Positions 41,575 to 52,197 of a stretch of DNA of 62,456 nt are shown here, one piece after another. The stretch spans positions 1 to 62,456 of the forward strand of contig JASJAY010000016.1 in the NCBI GenBank assembly GCA_030066775.1, written 5' to 3'. A program made the position numbers and the translations under genes. Under the pieces are notes generated by a model. It did not search any database. It was not told where the DNA came from and was given only the letters and a program-made list of their open reading frames with translations. Origin of the DNA: Planctomycetota bacterium. GTDB lineage: Bacteria; Planctomycetota; PLA2; JAEUHO01. The stretch's first letter is position 1, and each line of letters begins with the position of its first letter.

Positions 41575-42803
41575 ACCAGACGACCGACTCCCCGCCGCCG
41601 ACCGCACGACGCGCGCCCGCCATCGTGGCCGCGGTCGTGAGCCTCGCCGTGATGGGCGGGGTCGTCGCGATGGCGCTGACGGGGCGCGACGAGGAGCCGC
41701 CCTCGCGCGCGCCGATCGACATCCCGTCGTCGCTGCCGCCCGGCGTCGAGACCCCGCTGCCCGACGCCATGGCCGCGGGCTGCACCTCGATCGATCCCGA
41801 CAACCCGCCGGTGCTCTCCTTCGAGCTCCCCGACAACACGGCCGACTTCGGTCCCGTGCGCCAGAGTGAGCGGCGGACGATGGAGGTCACGTTCAAGAAC
41901 ACCGGCAACGGCCTGCTCTGCGTCACGCGTGTCTCCACCGGCTGCGGCTGCCTCAAGGTGCGCTTCAAGAACCTCGGCAAGAAGATGTACAACCCGGGCG
42001 AGACCGGCGTGATCGTCATGGTGCTCGACACGACCAACCAGGAGGGCGTCCTCGCGAAGAAGGTCGACGTGTTCACGAACGAGCCCGCGTCGCCGATCAA
42101 GAGCTTCACGATGCGCTGCGACGTCTCGCAGGCGGTCGTGGCGGCGCCGAGCAAGTTCAGCTTCGGTCGGCATCCGCGCGGGACGCCGGCGAGCGGCAAG
42201 CTGCTGCTCAAGAGCCCCAAGGAGGACGCCTCCTGGACGGTGACGGCCTGCAAGGGCACGCGCCGTACCCCCGGCGGCAAGCTGCTCGACTACCGATTCG
42301 AGACGAAGCCGGTCGACGACCCGCGCTTCCGCGTGCTCGAGCTGACGCTGCACCATCCCGGGCTCGGCACGCCCGGGGCCTGGCGCGACGGCATCGTCAT
42401 CAAGACGACCCACCGCGAGCGGCCCGAGGTGCTCGTGCAGGCGCACTTCGCCGTGGTGGAGCGCATCATCCCGGTGCCCCAGCGCATGCCGCTCGGGTTC
42501 ATCAGTCCGGGGGCGCGGCGGCCGCCGCGGCGCGTCATCCTCCGACCGGGTACCGCGGGCGTTCGATTCGACATCACGAAGGTGACGTTCGAGGCAGCGG
42601 CCGGGCGCCCCGCCCTGCCTGCGGGCGGCAGCGGGTTCGTCACGGAGCACGGCAAGGAGAACGGGATCGCGTTCGTCGACGTGCAATACGACGGCAAGCC
42701 GCGCGCCGCCGGCCTGATCGAGGTCGTGCTCGTGGTGCACACCACGGACGAACAGATGCCCACCGTCCGCATCCCGGTGACCGCAACGATACGCAAACGG
42801 TAG
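41571..42803 (+). CDS. DUF1573-containing membrane-anchored protein
   Basis: The 410-residue product starts at GTG inside the GTGA overlap. A transmembrane anchor lies at about 17-36. A DUF1573-type Ig-like domain (about 75-185) has the family signature: FGPVRQSERRTMEVTFKNTGN, then VSTGCGCLKV with the paired cysteines. Two further beta-rich Ig-like segments fill the C-terminal half. DUF1573 proteins are very common in planctomycetes and Bacteroidetes; their function is undefined. Coupling to a multihaem cytochrome suggests a role in the same periplasmic complex. Confidence 0.85.
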   Translation: MNQTTDSPPPTARRAPAIVAAVVSLAVMGGVVAMALTGRDEEPPSRAPIDIPSSLPPGVETPLPDAMAAGCTSIDPDNPPVLSFELPDNTADFGPVRQSERRTMEVTFKNTGNGLLCVTRVSTGCGCLKVRFKNLGKKMYNPGETGVIVMVLDTTNQEGVLAKKVDVFTNEPASPIKSFTMRCDVSQAVVAAPSKFSFGRHPRGTPASGKLLLKSPKEDASWTVTACKGTRRTPGGKLLDYRFETKPVDDPRFRVLELTLHHPGLGTPGAWRDGIVIKTTHRERPEVLVQAHFAVVERIIPVPQRMPLGFISPGARRPPRRVILRPGTAGVRFDITKVTFEAAAGRPALPAGGSGFVTEHGKENGIAFVDVQYDGKPRAAGLIEVVLVVHTTDEQMPTVRIPVTATIRKR

Positions 42804-42816
42804 CGCGCGGATCCTG

Positions 42817-42850
42817 CCGGCCCGGCCACCCCGGCCGGATCGACACTTTT
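42817..42850 (+). terminator. Candidate terminator after the DUF1573 gene
   Basis: CCGGCC/GGCCGG form a 6-base stem with a 10-base loop. A TTTT run begins 9 bases after the stem. This is a moderate match to an intrinsic terminator between the DUF1573 gene and glmS. Confidence 0.45.
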
Positions 42851-42914
42851 CCTCTCATCCGCGCCGGGGCCCTGGGACGATGGGACTCCGGAGCCTCCGG
42901 AGGCCAGCGACACC

Positions 42915-44741
<1,827 letters not shown>

Positions 44742-44750
44742 CCCCCTGAG

Positions 44751-44803
44751 CGCCCGAACTCGGGCGATTCGGGCCTCGCCGGGCACGCAAACCGGGCGTG
44801 CCC
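44751..44803. terminator. Two tandem hairpins after glmS
   Basis: CGCCCG-AACT-CGGGCG (44751-44766) and GGGCACGC-(7)-GCGTGCCC (44781-44803) are both perfect stems. Neither is followed by a T-run. Confidence 0.55.
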
Positions 44804-44860
44804 AGGGGGCACGCGTACGATGCGTGCGTTGCCTTCTCCGAGTCGTCGGGAACGTGTCGG

Positions 44861-47200
44861 ATGCGTCGAGTTGCGTTAGGTCTGATCCTCGCTTCGTTGG
44901 TGGGTGCGTGCCAGTCGCCGCTGACCACGCACATGCCGGATGACGCCGCGCTCGAGCTGGATCCCGTCTGGTTCGAGTTCGAGCCGCCGTGGACCGACGA
45001 CGATCTCCCGACGCTCCCGGACACGCCGGACGCACTCCCGGTGCCGGACACGGTGCAGGGCGTGCCGGACGAGATCCCGCCGGATCCGCTCGCCGATCTC
45101 CCGCCCGCGGACCTGCCGCCGGCCGATCTGCCGTCGACGGATCTGCCGGGCATGCCGGAGCCCGGTGCCGAGCGCGCGCCGACGACGGTGACGCCCGAGC
45201 CCGCGACCCCCGCCGCACCGCTCCCCGAGGTGCCCCGGCCCGGGCGTGGCGGACCGCGCGTGGTGCCCGGCGAAGCCGGTCGCCCGGCGCCGCCGCGTTG
45301 GGATCCGTCGATGGACCGCAAGGTCGATCGCAAGGTCTGGGAGTCGGGCGAGCGCGGCCCGCAGGCGCCCACGCAGCCGAAGCCCGACGAGGCCACCGGC
45401 ACGCCGGACGCGCCGGCAGACGATCTGGATCCGCTGCGTCCGCCGGCCGGCGAAGCGCCGGTGCCGACGCTGCCCACATTGCCCGACGGCCCCGCGGCCC
45501 CGGTGATCCCGGCGACCCCCGACGTCGATCCCTCGCTCGCTCCCGCGGACGACGGCAACCGCGTCCCGCCGGTCACGCCGGTCACGCCGGTGGCGCCGCC
45601 CGCCGACGACCTCGGGATGCCGCCCGGCGGCACGCCCGCCGCACCGCTCGGCCCCACCCCGTCTGCGCCGACGCCGTCGACGCCCGCGGCGCCGACCGCG
45701 CCCGCCGCACCCGACGGTCTCGAAGAAGACCCGTTCGCGCCTTCGGCGCCGACCGGCCCGGGGTCCACGCCCGCGGTGCCGGCGATGCCCACGGTGCCGA
45801 CGCTGCCGCAGCCGGGCGCCAAGCCCACGGCCGACGTCGAGGACGACGTCTGGTCGGGGACGGGCGCTGCCAAGCCGACGCTGCCGGGTGCGCCCGGCAC
45901 CGATCGGTTGCCCAAGATGCCCGCCGTGCCGGAGGCCGGTGCCGGCGACGACCCGTTCGCGCCGGGCGGTGCCCCGCAGACGCCGGGTGCGCCCACATGG
46001 CGCTCGGCGGATCCCGAGGAGCGCGCGCAGGAGCAGGCCACGCGGCTGATCGACGATCCGGGCAACCCGCAGAATGCCGGGTACCCGTCCGACATCCTGA
46101 TGCTCGCCGACGCCTGGGTGGCGCTGCGCGAGGGCCCGCGCCCGCTCGTCGTCGTGCTCTACGACAACGCGGCACGCACGTCGGACCTGATGGCGGCGGA
46201 GGTGCTGCCCGTGCTCGCTGCGCACCACAAGGACATCGACATCGTGGCCATCGACCGCGGTGAGGGCGCCGAGATCAACGAGTACGAGCGCCAGGTCGTG
46301 CGCAAGCTCCTGGGCGGTGACGACGAGAGCGTGCCCGTGCTCGTCGCGCAGTCGAAGGACCGCCGGACGCTGCTCGCGCGCTTCGGTCCCTTCCCCGGGG
46401 ACGAGCTCGACCGCGTGCTGCAGACCGGCAAGGCCGCGGCGCCGCGCGAGGCGGCCCCGACGCCGGTCGTGCCCGATACCCCCGCGGCGCCGGCCGCGGC
46501 GGACGAGAACCCCTTCGCGCCGCGGGCGCCGGTGATCCCGACCGCGCCGCCCGAGGATCCGCAGCCCACCGCGCCGCAGGACACGCCGGACGACGATCTG
46601 CCCCCGACCGGGATGCCGACGAACCCGTTCGGTCCCGAGCCGGGCCCGCGCACGCCGCGCGCGCCCACGCCCGCGGAGCCGCGCGTGCCGTCCGTGCCGC
46701 GTGTGCCCGAGGTGCCGACCCCGCCGGCCGACGACGGCGACGCGGGGGAGCGCGAGTCGCCCACGTTCAGCGTGCCCAAGAACGAGGCCGCGCGACGCCA
46801 CGCAGCACGACTCCGGGAGAGCCCGCGCAACGACAAGCTCGGCGGGTACCCCACGCGCTTGCTCTCGCGCGCCCGTCCCGGGATCGCCTTGCAGCCGGGG
46901 CACCGTCCGGTCGTGATCGTGTTCTACGACGACACGTCACGCGCCTCGAACCTCCAGGCCGCCGACATCCTGCCGACGCTCGTCGAGGCGCAAGCCCGCG
47001 CGGACATCGTCGTGATCGACGTAGCCAAGGGCGCGGAGCGGACCGAGGCCGAAGGCCGGGTCGTCAAGCCGTACTACCCGGGCAGCGTGCCCGCGCTGGT
47101 CGTGCTGTCGGCCGCGCGCGCCCCGGTGAAGCTCTGGTTCCAGCGCACGTCCGCGCGCGCCCTGCGCGCCGCCATCGACCAAGCCGCGCGCGTTCGCTAG
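44861..47200 (+). CDS. Proline-rich lipoprotein with two thioredoxin-like domains lacking CxxC
   Basis: The 779-residue protein has a short signal peptide with lipobox LVGAC (C17). Residues 18-380 are a proline/alanine/aspartate-rich low-complexity stretch likely to be extended, followed by a thioredoxin-like domain at about 425-520. A second Pro-rich linker (about 525-640) leads to a second thioredoxin-like domain (about 682-777). Both domains keep the beta-strand RPxVxVxYDxxxRxSxLxAAxxLP, where thioredoxins have CxxC, but cysteines are absent. Two copies of an R-rich helix with a GYP motif precede the domains. Role unknown: structural or peptidoglycan-spanning binding protein. The start is set by the lipoprotein signal. 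Confidence 0.7.
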   Translation: MRRVALGLILASLVGACQSPLTTHMPDDAALELDPVWFEFEPPWTDDDLPTLPDTPDALPVPDTVQGVPDEIPPDPLADLPPADLPPADLPSTDLPGMPEPGAERAPTTVTPEPATPAAPLPEVPRPGRGGPRVVPGEAGRPAPPRWDPSMDRKVDRKVWESGERGPQAPTQPKPDEATGTPDAPADDLDPLRPPAGEAPVPTLPTLPDGPAAPVIPATPDVDPSLAPADDGNRVPPVTPVTPVAPPADDLGMPPGGTPAAPLGPTPSAPTPSTPAAPTAPAAPDGLEEDPFAPSAPTGPGSTPAVPAMPTVPTLPQPGAKPTADVEDDVWSGTGAAKPTLPGAPGTDRLPKMPAVPEAGAGDDPFAPGGAPQTPGAPTWRSADPEERAQEQATRLIDDPGNPQNAGYPSDILMLADAWVALREGPRPLVVVLYDNAARTSDLMAAEVLPVLAAHHKDIDIVAIDRGEGAEINEYERQVVRKLLGGDDESVPVLVAQSKDRRTLLARFGPFPGDELDRVLQTGKAAAPREAAPTPVVPDTPAAPAAADENPFAPRAPVIPTAPPEDPQPTAPQDTPDDDLPPTGMPTNPFGPEPGPRTPRAPTPAEPRVPSVPRVPEVPTPPADDGDAGERESPTFSVPKNEAARRHAARLRESPRNDKLGGYPTRLLSRARPGIALQPGHRPVVIVFYDDTSRASNLQAADILPTLVEAQARADIVVIDVAKGAERTEAEGRVVKPYYPGSVPALVVLSAARAPVKLWFQRTSARALRAAIDQAARVR

Positions 47201-47216
47201 GCGATCCGGGCTCCGC

Positions 47217-48458
47217 TCAGCGGACGGTCAGCTCGCACTCGACGGTCTTGGGACTGCCGCGGCGCAGGAAGGTGAGGCGCACCGGATCCCCCGGCCGGAA
47301 CGGGAGGAGCACGTCTTCGAGACGCGAGCCTGCGCGGAGCGCCTCGCCGTTGACGCGCACGATGATGTCCTTGGGGCGGAGCCCCTCGCGCGCCGCCGGT
47401 CCGCGGGCGTCGACGCTCACGATGACGTGGCATCCGTGTCCACCGTTCAGGTGCTCGCGCATGGCGCGTGCGCACGGCCGGGACTCGATGCCGAGGCCGG
47501 CGCGCCGCACGGGCTTGCGCTGCACCAGGCGCGGACTCACGACGCGCAGCACCGAGGCCGGGATGCCGAGCGCCGCCGTCGGCGTCACGCGCGGGCGAAG
47601 GCCTGCGGTCCTCGCCGCCGCCCGCTGCTCGGGCAGCATGTTGGCCCAGCCCGTCGCGAGCTGTAGGCCGACGACATTGCCGTGCTCGTCGAGCCACGGC
47701 GAACCCTGGTCCGAGCCGAGCACCGACATGCCCGCCTCGACCAAGGCACCGATGGTGGTGGCTCGACCCGTGTCCGGGTTGACCGCGGAGATGCGCCGGT
47801 CCCGGGCGCGGACCGTGCCCTCCGCGACGGCACCGTCGCCCGTGACCATGACGATCGGGAGCCCGATCGGTAGCGTCTGCAGCGGGCGGCGAAGCTGGAG
47901 CTCGACGACGTCGGCCTTCGGCTGCGTCTTCTCGACGGCGCCCGGCACCAGGGGACGCACGGGCGCGGCGGGCGCGACACCGGGCACGCGCGGGGTGTTG
48001 CTCGCCGGCACCGGGGCCGGCGGCTCGGGGCGGAAGCGTAGCGGCTCGAGGTTGCGGTAATTGACGTGCAGCAGCGTGAGTCCGCTGCGCTCGTCCCAGC
48101 TCACGAACTGCGCCTTCACCGTGTCGCCGTTGGCGAACTCCGCGTAGAGCGTGCCGCGCCGGTAGTCGGGGCGCGCACCGGCGAGCAACAGATGGCCGGC
48201 CGAGCTGACGACGATCGCGTTGCGCACGCGCTCGTCCTTGGGGTTCCGATGGCTCTTCCATCGGATGCGGACGACGCTGGCCCGCGCCTTCGCGGCGACC
48301 TCGAGCAGGCGTGCGGTCCGCTTGGCCGCGGCGTCCTCGGGTTCACGCGCGTCGAGCGGCGGAACGGCGGTGGCGAGGAGGGCGAGCAGGACGACCGACG
48401 CGAGCGCGGGCCGGGCTCGGGCGCGTGGGGAGTCGGGGTCACCCACGATGTGCCTCAT
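47217..48458 (-). CDS. HtrA-like pseudoprotease with PDZ domain
   Basis: The 413-residue secreted protein (signal peptide 1-37) has a trypsin-like fold followed by a C-terminal PDZ domain (about 325-410, GLRPKDIIVRVNGEALRAGS). The catalytic motifs of HtrA are lost. The strand that normally reads TNxHV is HLLLAGARP, and the GNSGGPL motif is replaced by SDQGSPWLDEHGNVVGL, with glutamine at the serine position. It therefore probably binds rather than cuts substrates. It is the last gene of the sigma/anti-sigma operon (3-base gap to the anti-sigma gene) and may help sense envelope signals. Its end faces the Pro-rich lipoprotein gene 16 bases away. Confidence 0.7.
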   Translation of the reverse strand: MRHIVGDPDSPRARARPALASVVLLALLATAVPPLDAREPEDAAAKRTARLLEVAAKARASVVRIRWKSHRNPKDERVRNAIVVSSAGHLLLAGARPDYRRGTLYAEFANGDTVKAQFVSWDERSGLTLLHVNYRNLEPLRFRPEPPAPVPASNTPRVPGVAPAAPVRPLVPGAVEKTQPKADVVELQLRRPLQTLPIGLPIVMVTGDGAVAEGTVRARDRRISAVNPDTGRATTIGALVEAGMSVLGSDQGSPWLDEHGNVVGLQLATGWANMLPEQRAAARTAGLRPRVTPTAALGIPASVLRVVSPRLVQRKPVRRAGLGIESRPCARAMREHLNGGHGCHVIVSVDARGPAAREGLRPKDIIVRVNGEALRAGSRLEDVLLPFRPGDPVRLTFLRRGSPKTVECELTVR

Positions 48459-48461
48459 CGT

Positions 48462-49154
48462 CTAGTTCTTCTCGACTTCCACGGGGCTCGGCTCCGCGCC
48501 GATGCCCCCCCGGGCCCGGAACACCCCCTGGATGCGGACGCGTGCGCGGGCGCCGTAGATGAGAAGCGGACGGGGATGGGTGATGCGGGGAGGCAGCGAG
48601 CTGGGGACGCCGAGGTCCTGCGGTCCGCCGACCTCGTAGATGTCGAGCGGGGCGCCGACAGGGGCCGGAAGGCGCCCCTCCGCGGCGGGATCGTAGCGCT
48701 CGAGCACGCCGTCGAGCAGCGAGTAGCGTTCAACCTGAGACGCGGGGCGCACGGGGGCGGGCCCGTCTGCGGTCAGTGCGAAGCCCGTCGCGATCGCGGC
48801 GAGCACGCACGCCGCGGCGGCGGTGCGACGCCAGGTCGCGAGGCTGCGCGGCGCGTCGAGGTAGGCGTTGCTTACGCGCGCGCGGGAGAAGGGCTCGTCC
48901 ACCGTCGCGGCGCTCACGGCCTCGTAGAAACCCTCGAGCGCACCCGCCGGCTCCTGGCGCGTGCGCAGGGCGTGCGTTGCGATCACCTGCGCGCTGCGGC
49001 GCGAGAGGCGGACGGGGAGCGGCGCGGCGGCCGCGGTGAGGGTCTGTAGCGACTCGAGCTGGGCTTCCGTCAGCGGCAGGCCTTCCGCCAGCCGCGCTTC
49101 CGCCTGTCGCAGTGCCTGTTTCAGCTCGTCGTTCGCCGGCGAACGCGCGCTCAT
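48462..49154 (-). CDS. Membrane anti-sigma factor-like protein
   Basis: The 230-residue protein starts at the ATG that overlaps the sigma-gene stop (ATGA), as anti-sigma genes usually do. It has a cytoplasmic helical part (1-110, with a possible coiled coil at about 8-45), one transmembrane helix (about 111-128) and a periplasmic domain of about 100 residues containing short beta-strands (RVRIQGVFRAR). No zinc-binding HxxxCxxC (ZAS) motif is present, so it is not a classic ZAS protein. Inferred job: hold the upstream ECF sigma factor at the membrane. Confidence 0.75.
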   Translation of the reverse strand: MSARSPANDELKQALRQAEARLAEGLPLTEAQLESLQTLTAAAAPLPVRLSRRSAQVIATHALRTRQEPAGALEGFYEAVSAATVDEPFSRARVSNAYLDAPRSLATWRRTAAAACVLAAIATGFALTADGPAPVRPASQVERYSLLDGVLERYDPAAEGRLPAPVGAPLDIYEVGGPQDLGVPSSLPPRITHPRPLLIYGARARVRIQGVFRARGGIGAEPSPVEVEKN

Positions 49155-49858
49155 GCGTAATCCTCTCCAGTGGACGCAGTACCGAACCGCTTCTCCCACG
49201 CATTGCGGAAGAGGTTGCGCGCCCGGTGCAGGCGCCAGCGGGCGGTCGGGTAGCTGCAGTCCGTGACCTGCGCGATCTCGCGGGGGGTCATCCCGTGGAA
49301 CTCGCGCAGCGTCAAAGCCAGTCGGTACTCCACCGGGAGCTCCTCGAGCACTTCCGCGACCCGATCGGGGAGATCGAGCTCGGCGCGTCCCCGGGCGGGG
49401 GGCGCGTCCAGCGGGATGCGGGTGAGGTCCTCGGTGGGGTTGGCCCGCCGCCGGCGTCGACGCAGGGCGTCGATCGCGAGGTTGCGGGCGATGCGGTAGA
49501 GCCAGTTGACGAAGTCACGCTTCTGGTCGTAGCGCTCGAGCGCCGTGTGGACGCGGATGAAGGCCTCCTGGGCCACGTCCCGGGCTTCCTCGCGGTCGAG
49601 CAGGATGTCGTGGGCGATCCAGAAGAGGGGCTTCTGGTAGCGCTCGACGAGGCTGCGGAAGGCCTCGTGGTCGCCCTCGAGCACGAGCCGGACCAGGCGG
49701 ACGTCCTCGGCCTGGCGCTCGGCGCGGCGCGCCTTGCGGTCGGCGCGCTTCGCTGCGCGGCGTCCACGCACCTTGCTGGTGGGGGCGTTGTCGACCTGGG
49801 CGGCAGCAGAGCTCATGGGCAGGCGCGGTTCCCGTTCGTCCTCGGCCCGGGGGGTCAC
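49151..49858 (-). CDS. ECF-type RNA polymerase sigma factor
   Basis: The 235-residue protein has sigma region 2 (about 55-125: LVERYQKPLFWIAHDILLDREEARDVAQEAFIRVHTAL) and region 4 (about 165-220: LPVEYRLALTLREFHGMTPREIAQV with the helix-turn-helix). Both domains are intact. A basic tail at the N-terminus (about 28-48, RRAAKRADRKARRAERQ) is unusual. The GTG start at 49858 has a strong GAGGAGG seven bases upstream; the ATG at 49816 has none. Operon: sigma, anti-sigma, pseudo-HtrA. A separate toroid-protein gene is divergent 174 bases away. Confidence 0.92.
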   Translation of the reverse strand: MTPRAEDEREPRLPMSSAAAQVDNAPTSKVRGRRAAKRADRKARRAERQAEDVRLVRLVLEGDHEAFRSLVERYQKPLFWIAHDILLDREEARDVAQEAFIRVHTALERYDQKRDFVNWLYRIARNLAIDALRRRRRRANPTEDLTRIPLDAPPARGRAELDLPDRVAEVLEELPVEYRLALTLREFHGMTPREIAQVTDCSYPTARWRLHRARNLFRNAWEKRFGTASTGEDYA

Positions 49859-50020
49859 TGGCGCCTCCTCGTCCGCCGCGCGCGGCGTCCTCGGAGTGTA
49901 CCTCCGGTCCGGGCGTTCCTACGTCCTTCGGGTCGGCCTGTTGGAGCCTCCCCGGGAGCGCCTACGAATTGCCTGAATCCGCGGCGGAAACGGCCTCCTT
50001 CCGGCCCGCGGGAGCAGGGG

Positions 50021-50026
50021 TAGACT
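50021..50026 (+). promoter_or_regulatory. -10-like box (TAGACT) of the toroid-protein gene
   Basis: TAGACT is 6 bases before the ATG at 50033. No good Shine-Dalgarno sequence intervenes. The expected transcript start is at or next to the ATG. Confidence 0.35.
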
Positions 50027-50032
50027 CGCCGG

Positions 50033-51277
50033 ATGCCGCTTCGTCTCGCCCTGCCGCTCTGCCTCCCGCTCCTGCTCGTCCTCGCCGGAGGCTCGGCCCA
50101 CGCCGGGGAGCCCGGGGTGCCGGACAAGGCGCTCAAGAAGAAGATCGAGAAGGCGATCCAGGAGGGCGCCAAGTTCCTCCGCTCGAAGCAGAAGGCCTCC
50201 GGCAAGATCGGCGAGGTCAAGCACCACGGGAACGCGCACTACGAGATCGGCGCCACCGCGTTCGCCGGGCTCGCGCTGCTGGCCGCCGGCGAGAAGAAGG
50301 GCGACGACGCCGTCGACGCCGTGATGGGGTACTGCAAGACGAAGTACCTGGAGAAGCTGGCCGGCCGCACGACCTACGACACGTCCGTGCTGATCATGTT
50401 CGTCACGCAGTACTACCGGCCGAAGCCGAAGAAGCGGCGCGGCAAGCACAACACCGTCGAAGCCAAGCGGAAGAAGAACCCCTGCGCGCTGCCGCCCGAC
50501 ATCCACAAGTGGGTTCGCGACATGGGGCTCTGGCTCGCCGAGAAGCAGAAGGCCTCGGGCGACTGGGGCTACCCGGCGAACCGACCGGACTGGTCCAACA
50601 CGCAGTACGCGCTCTTGGGCCTGCGCGCGGCGCGCGACTGCGGGGTGAAGATCCCGCCGGGGGTGTTCCTCAAGGCCGCGCAGCGCGCGCTCGAGCTGCA
50701 GGCGGAAGAGGGCCCGAAGGTGCCGCGCACCATGCCGGCCCTGCGCAAGGGCGAGCGGGAGTACGAGATCGACGCCGGCGACCGCGCCCGCGGCTGGGGC
50801 TACCTGGAGACCAACCGCAACCCGACCGGCAGCATGACCACCGCCGGCATCGCGATTCTCGCCATCTGCAACGACGCGCTGCTCAAGCCGCGTCGCTTCC
50901 CGGCCTACACGCCCAAGCTCGAGCGCGACGTGGGCCGCGCGGTCCAGGACGGCTTCGCCTGGCTCGACGTGCACTTCAGCGTCACCCAGAACCCGGGGCC
51001 GAACGCGCCGAACTGGCACTACTACTATCTCTACGGCCTCGAGCGCGCAGCCGTCTTCGGCGCGCGGTCCTTGGTGGGCAAGCACGACTGGTACCTGGAC
51101 GGGGCGCGCTACCTCGTCGGCGCGCAGATGCCGGACGGGCGCTGGCGCACCGGCGTGCTCGGCACGAAGGAGTACGAGGCGAGCGACGTGCTCGACACGG
51201 CGTGGGCGATCCTCTTCCTCAAGAAGGCCACCCGGCCCCTCGAGCCCGTCAAGCCCCCCGTCGTCACCGGCGACTGA
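50033..51277 (+). CDS. Secreted squalene-cyclase-like (alpha/alpha toroid) protein
   Basis: The 414-residue protein has a signal peptide (1-24). The rest is a helical toroid: repeated helices with small motifs TAFAGLALLAAG, NTQYALLGLRAA, TTAGIAILAIC and LDTAWAILFLKKA, each followed by tryptophan/glycine turns (WGYPANRPDW, RGWGYLETN). This is the prenyltransferase/terpene-cyclase-like fold often found in planctomycete secreted proteins. Catalytic aspartate motifs of true squalene cyclases (DxDD-type) are not seen, so a carbohydrate- or protein-binding role is as likely. The chain is lysine rich, unlike its arginine-rich neighbours. Confidence 0.75.
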   Translation: MPLRLALPLCLPLLLVLAGGSAHAGEPGVPDKALKKKIEKAIQEGAKFLRSKQKASGKIGEVKHHGNAHYEIGATAFAGLALLAAGEKKGDDAVDAVMGYCKTKYLEKLAGRTTYDTSVLIMFVTQYYRPKPKKRRGKHNTVEAKRKKNPCALPPDIHKWVRDMGLWLAEKQKASGDWGYPANRPDWSNTQYALLGLRAARDCGVKIPPGVFLKAAQRALELQAEEGPKVPRTMPALRKGEREYEIDAGDRARGWGYLETNRNPTGSMTTAGIAILAICNDALLKPRRFPAYTPKLERDVGRAVQDGFAWLDVHFSVTQNPGPNAPNWHYYYLYGLERAAVFGARSLVGKHDWYLDGARYLVGAQMPDGRWRTGVLGTKEYEASDVLDTAWAILFLKKATRPLEPVKPPVVTGD

Positions 51278-51290
51278 TCCCTCGTGCCGG

Positions 51291-51296
51291 TACGGT
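51291..51296 (+). promoter_or_regulatory. -10-like box (TACGGT) of the second ECF sigma gene
   Basis: This lies 8 bases before the ATG at 51305, in the 27-base gap after the toroid gene. The match to consensus is weak (3-4 of 6); it is listed because the spacing fits the pattern seen elsewhere in the window. Confidence 0.2.
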
Positions 51297-51304
51297 AGGG
51301 CTCG

Positions 51305-51931
51305 ATGGGAAGCGACAAGGCCCGGTACGAGGAGGACCTGGTCCGACGCTGCGCCGAAGGCGAGCGGGCGGCGTGGGAGGAGTTCGTCCAGGGCTACGGC
51401 ACCCTGATCCACGCCCTCGTGCGGCGCATGCTCGCGCGGTTCACGCGCCGCGCCGCGGACACGGACGTGGACGAGATCGTCGCCGAGGTCTTCCTCGCGC
51501 TCCTGCGCCGCGATCGCATCCTCCTGCACCGCTACAACCCCGAGTACCGCCTCTCCACCTACCTGGGCGTGATCTCGCGTACGGAGGTGCTGCGCTTCCT
51601 GCGCCGCGGGCGGCGCAAGCCCGGCGATCTCGAGGAGGCCGAGCGGATCGAGGACAAGAGCACGAACCGCGGCCCCGCGGGCACGCTCGAGGAGCAGGAG
51701 CGCCAGGCCGCGATCCAGACCCTCCGGACCGCGCTGCAGCAGCTGAGCGAGCGCGACCGCCTGCTCCTGACCCTGCGCTACCTCGACGGCCTCGACTACC
51801 GCGCCATCGGCGAGGCGCTGGGGGTCAACCCGGAGAGCGTGGGGCAGTTCCTGCACCGGGCAAAGCGGCGGCTCGCCAAGCTGGTCCCGCACCTGGAGGA
51901 CTTCCTCGGGGGACCGGAGGGGTCGGGCTGA
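51305..51931 (+). CDS. ECF-type RNA polymerase sigma factor (second)
   Basis: The 208-residue protein holds region 2 (about 8-90: RRCAEGERAAWEEFVQGYGTLIHALV, YRLSTYLGVISRTEVLRFL) and region 4 (about 145-195: LSERDRLLLTLRYLDGLDYRAIGEALGVNPESVGQFLHRAKRRLA). The wording of region 2 resembles planctomycete ECF groups. It is followed at 266 bases by a large FecR-like protein likely to control it. It differs clearly from the ECF factor at 49151. Confidence 0.92.
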   Translation: MGSDKARYEEDLVRRCAEGERAAWEEFVQGYGTLIHALVRRMLARFTRRAADTDVDEIVAEVFLALLRRDRILLHRYNPEYRLSTYLGVISRTEVLRFLRRGRRKPGDLEEAERIEDKSTNRGPAGTLEEQERQAAIQTLRTALQQLSERDRLLLTLRYLDGLDYRAIGEALGVNPESVGQFLHRAKRRLAKLVPHLEDFLGGPEGSG

Positions 51932-52000
51932 CCCGCGCGGTCGGGACTTTGGGACCATCCCAGGGCGTCCGGCGGGGGGCGGCCGGCGGATAGCCCGGAG

Positions 52001-52020
52001 AGCCCTGTTTTCTGGGCTTT
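52001..52020 (+). terminator. Weak hairpin after the second ECF sigma gene
   Basis: AGCCC and GGGCT pair across an 8-base T-rich loop, followed by TT. The 266-base gap (51932-52197) is otherwise GC-rich with no gene seen. Confidence 0.35.
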
Positions 52021-52197
52021 CGGGCGGCGCCGGATCGGGGAAAATCGGGCGGCGGGCGTCCGGGCCCCGGAGCCGGGGCCTATACCCGAGCGCTGGGGAC
52101 CCGCGTGGGGACGGGGTCCCCCGGCACGGATCGACGCAGCGGCGGACCTGACGGCAGGCCGAGGCCGCGTCCAAGCGACCTGGGATCTCTCCTCTCC

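Noticed and set aside
42804..42914. glmS ribozyme upstream of glmS
   Set aside because: The 111-base leader is too short and shows none of the conserved pseudoknot core.
44798..44861. Longer N-terminus of the proline-rich lipoprotein
   Set aside because: Earlier in-frame starts would put 21 residues ahead of a perfect lipoprotein signal peptide and overlap the glmS tandem hairpins.
49895..49919. ECF-type GGAAC autoregulatory promoter on the minus strand upstream of the sigma gene
   Set aside because: GGAAC is present but the spacing to TACACT (14 bases) and its sequence do not fit a known ECF -10. Too weak to call.
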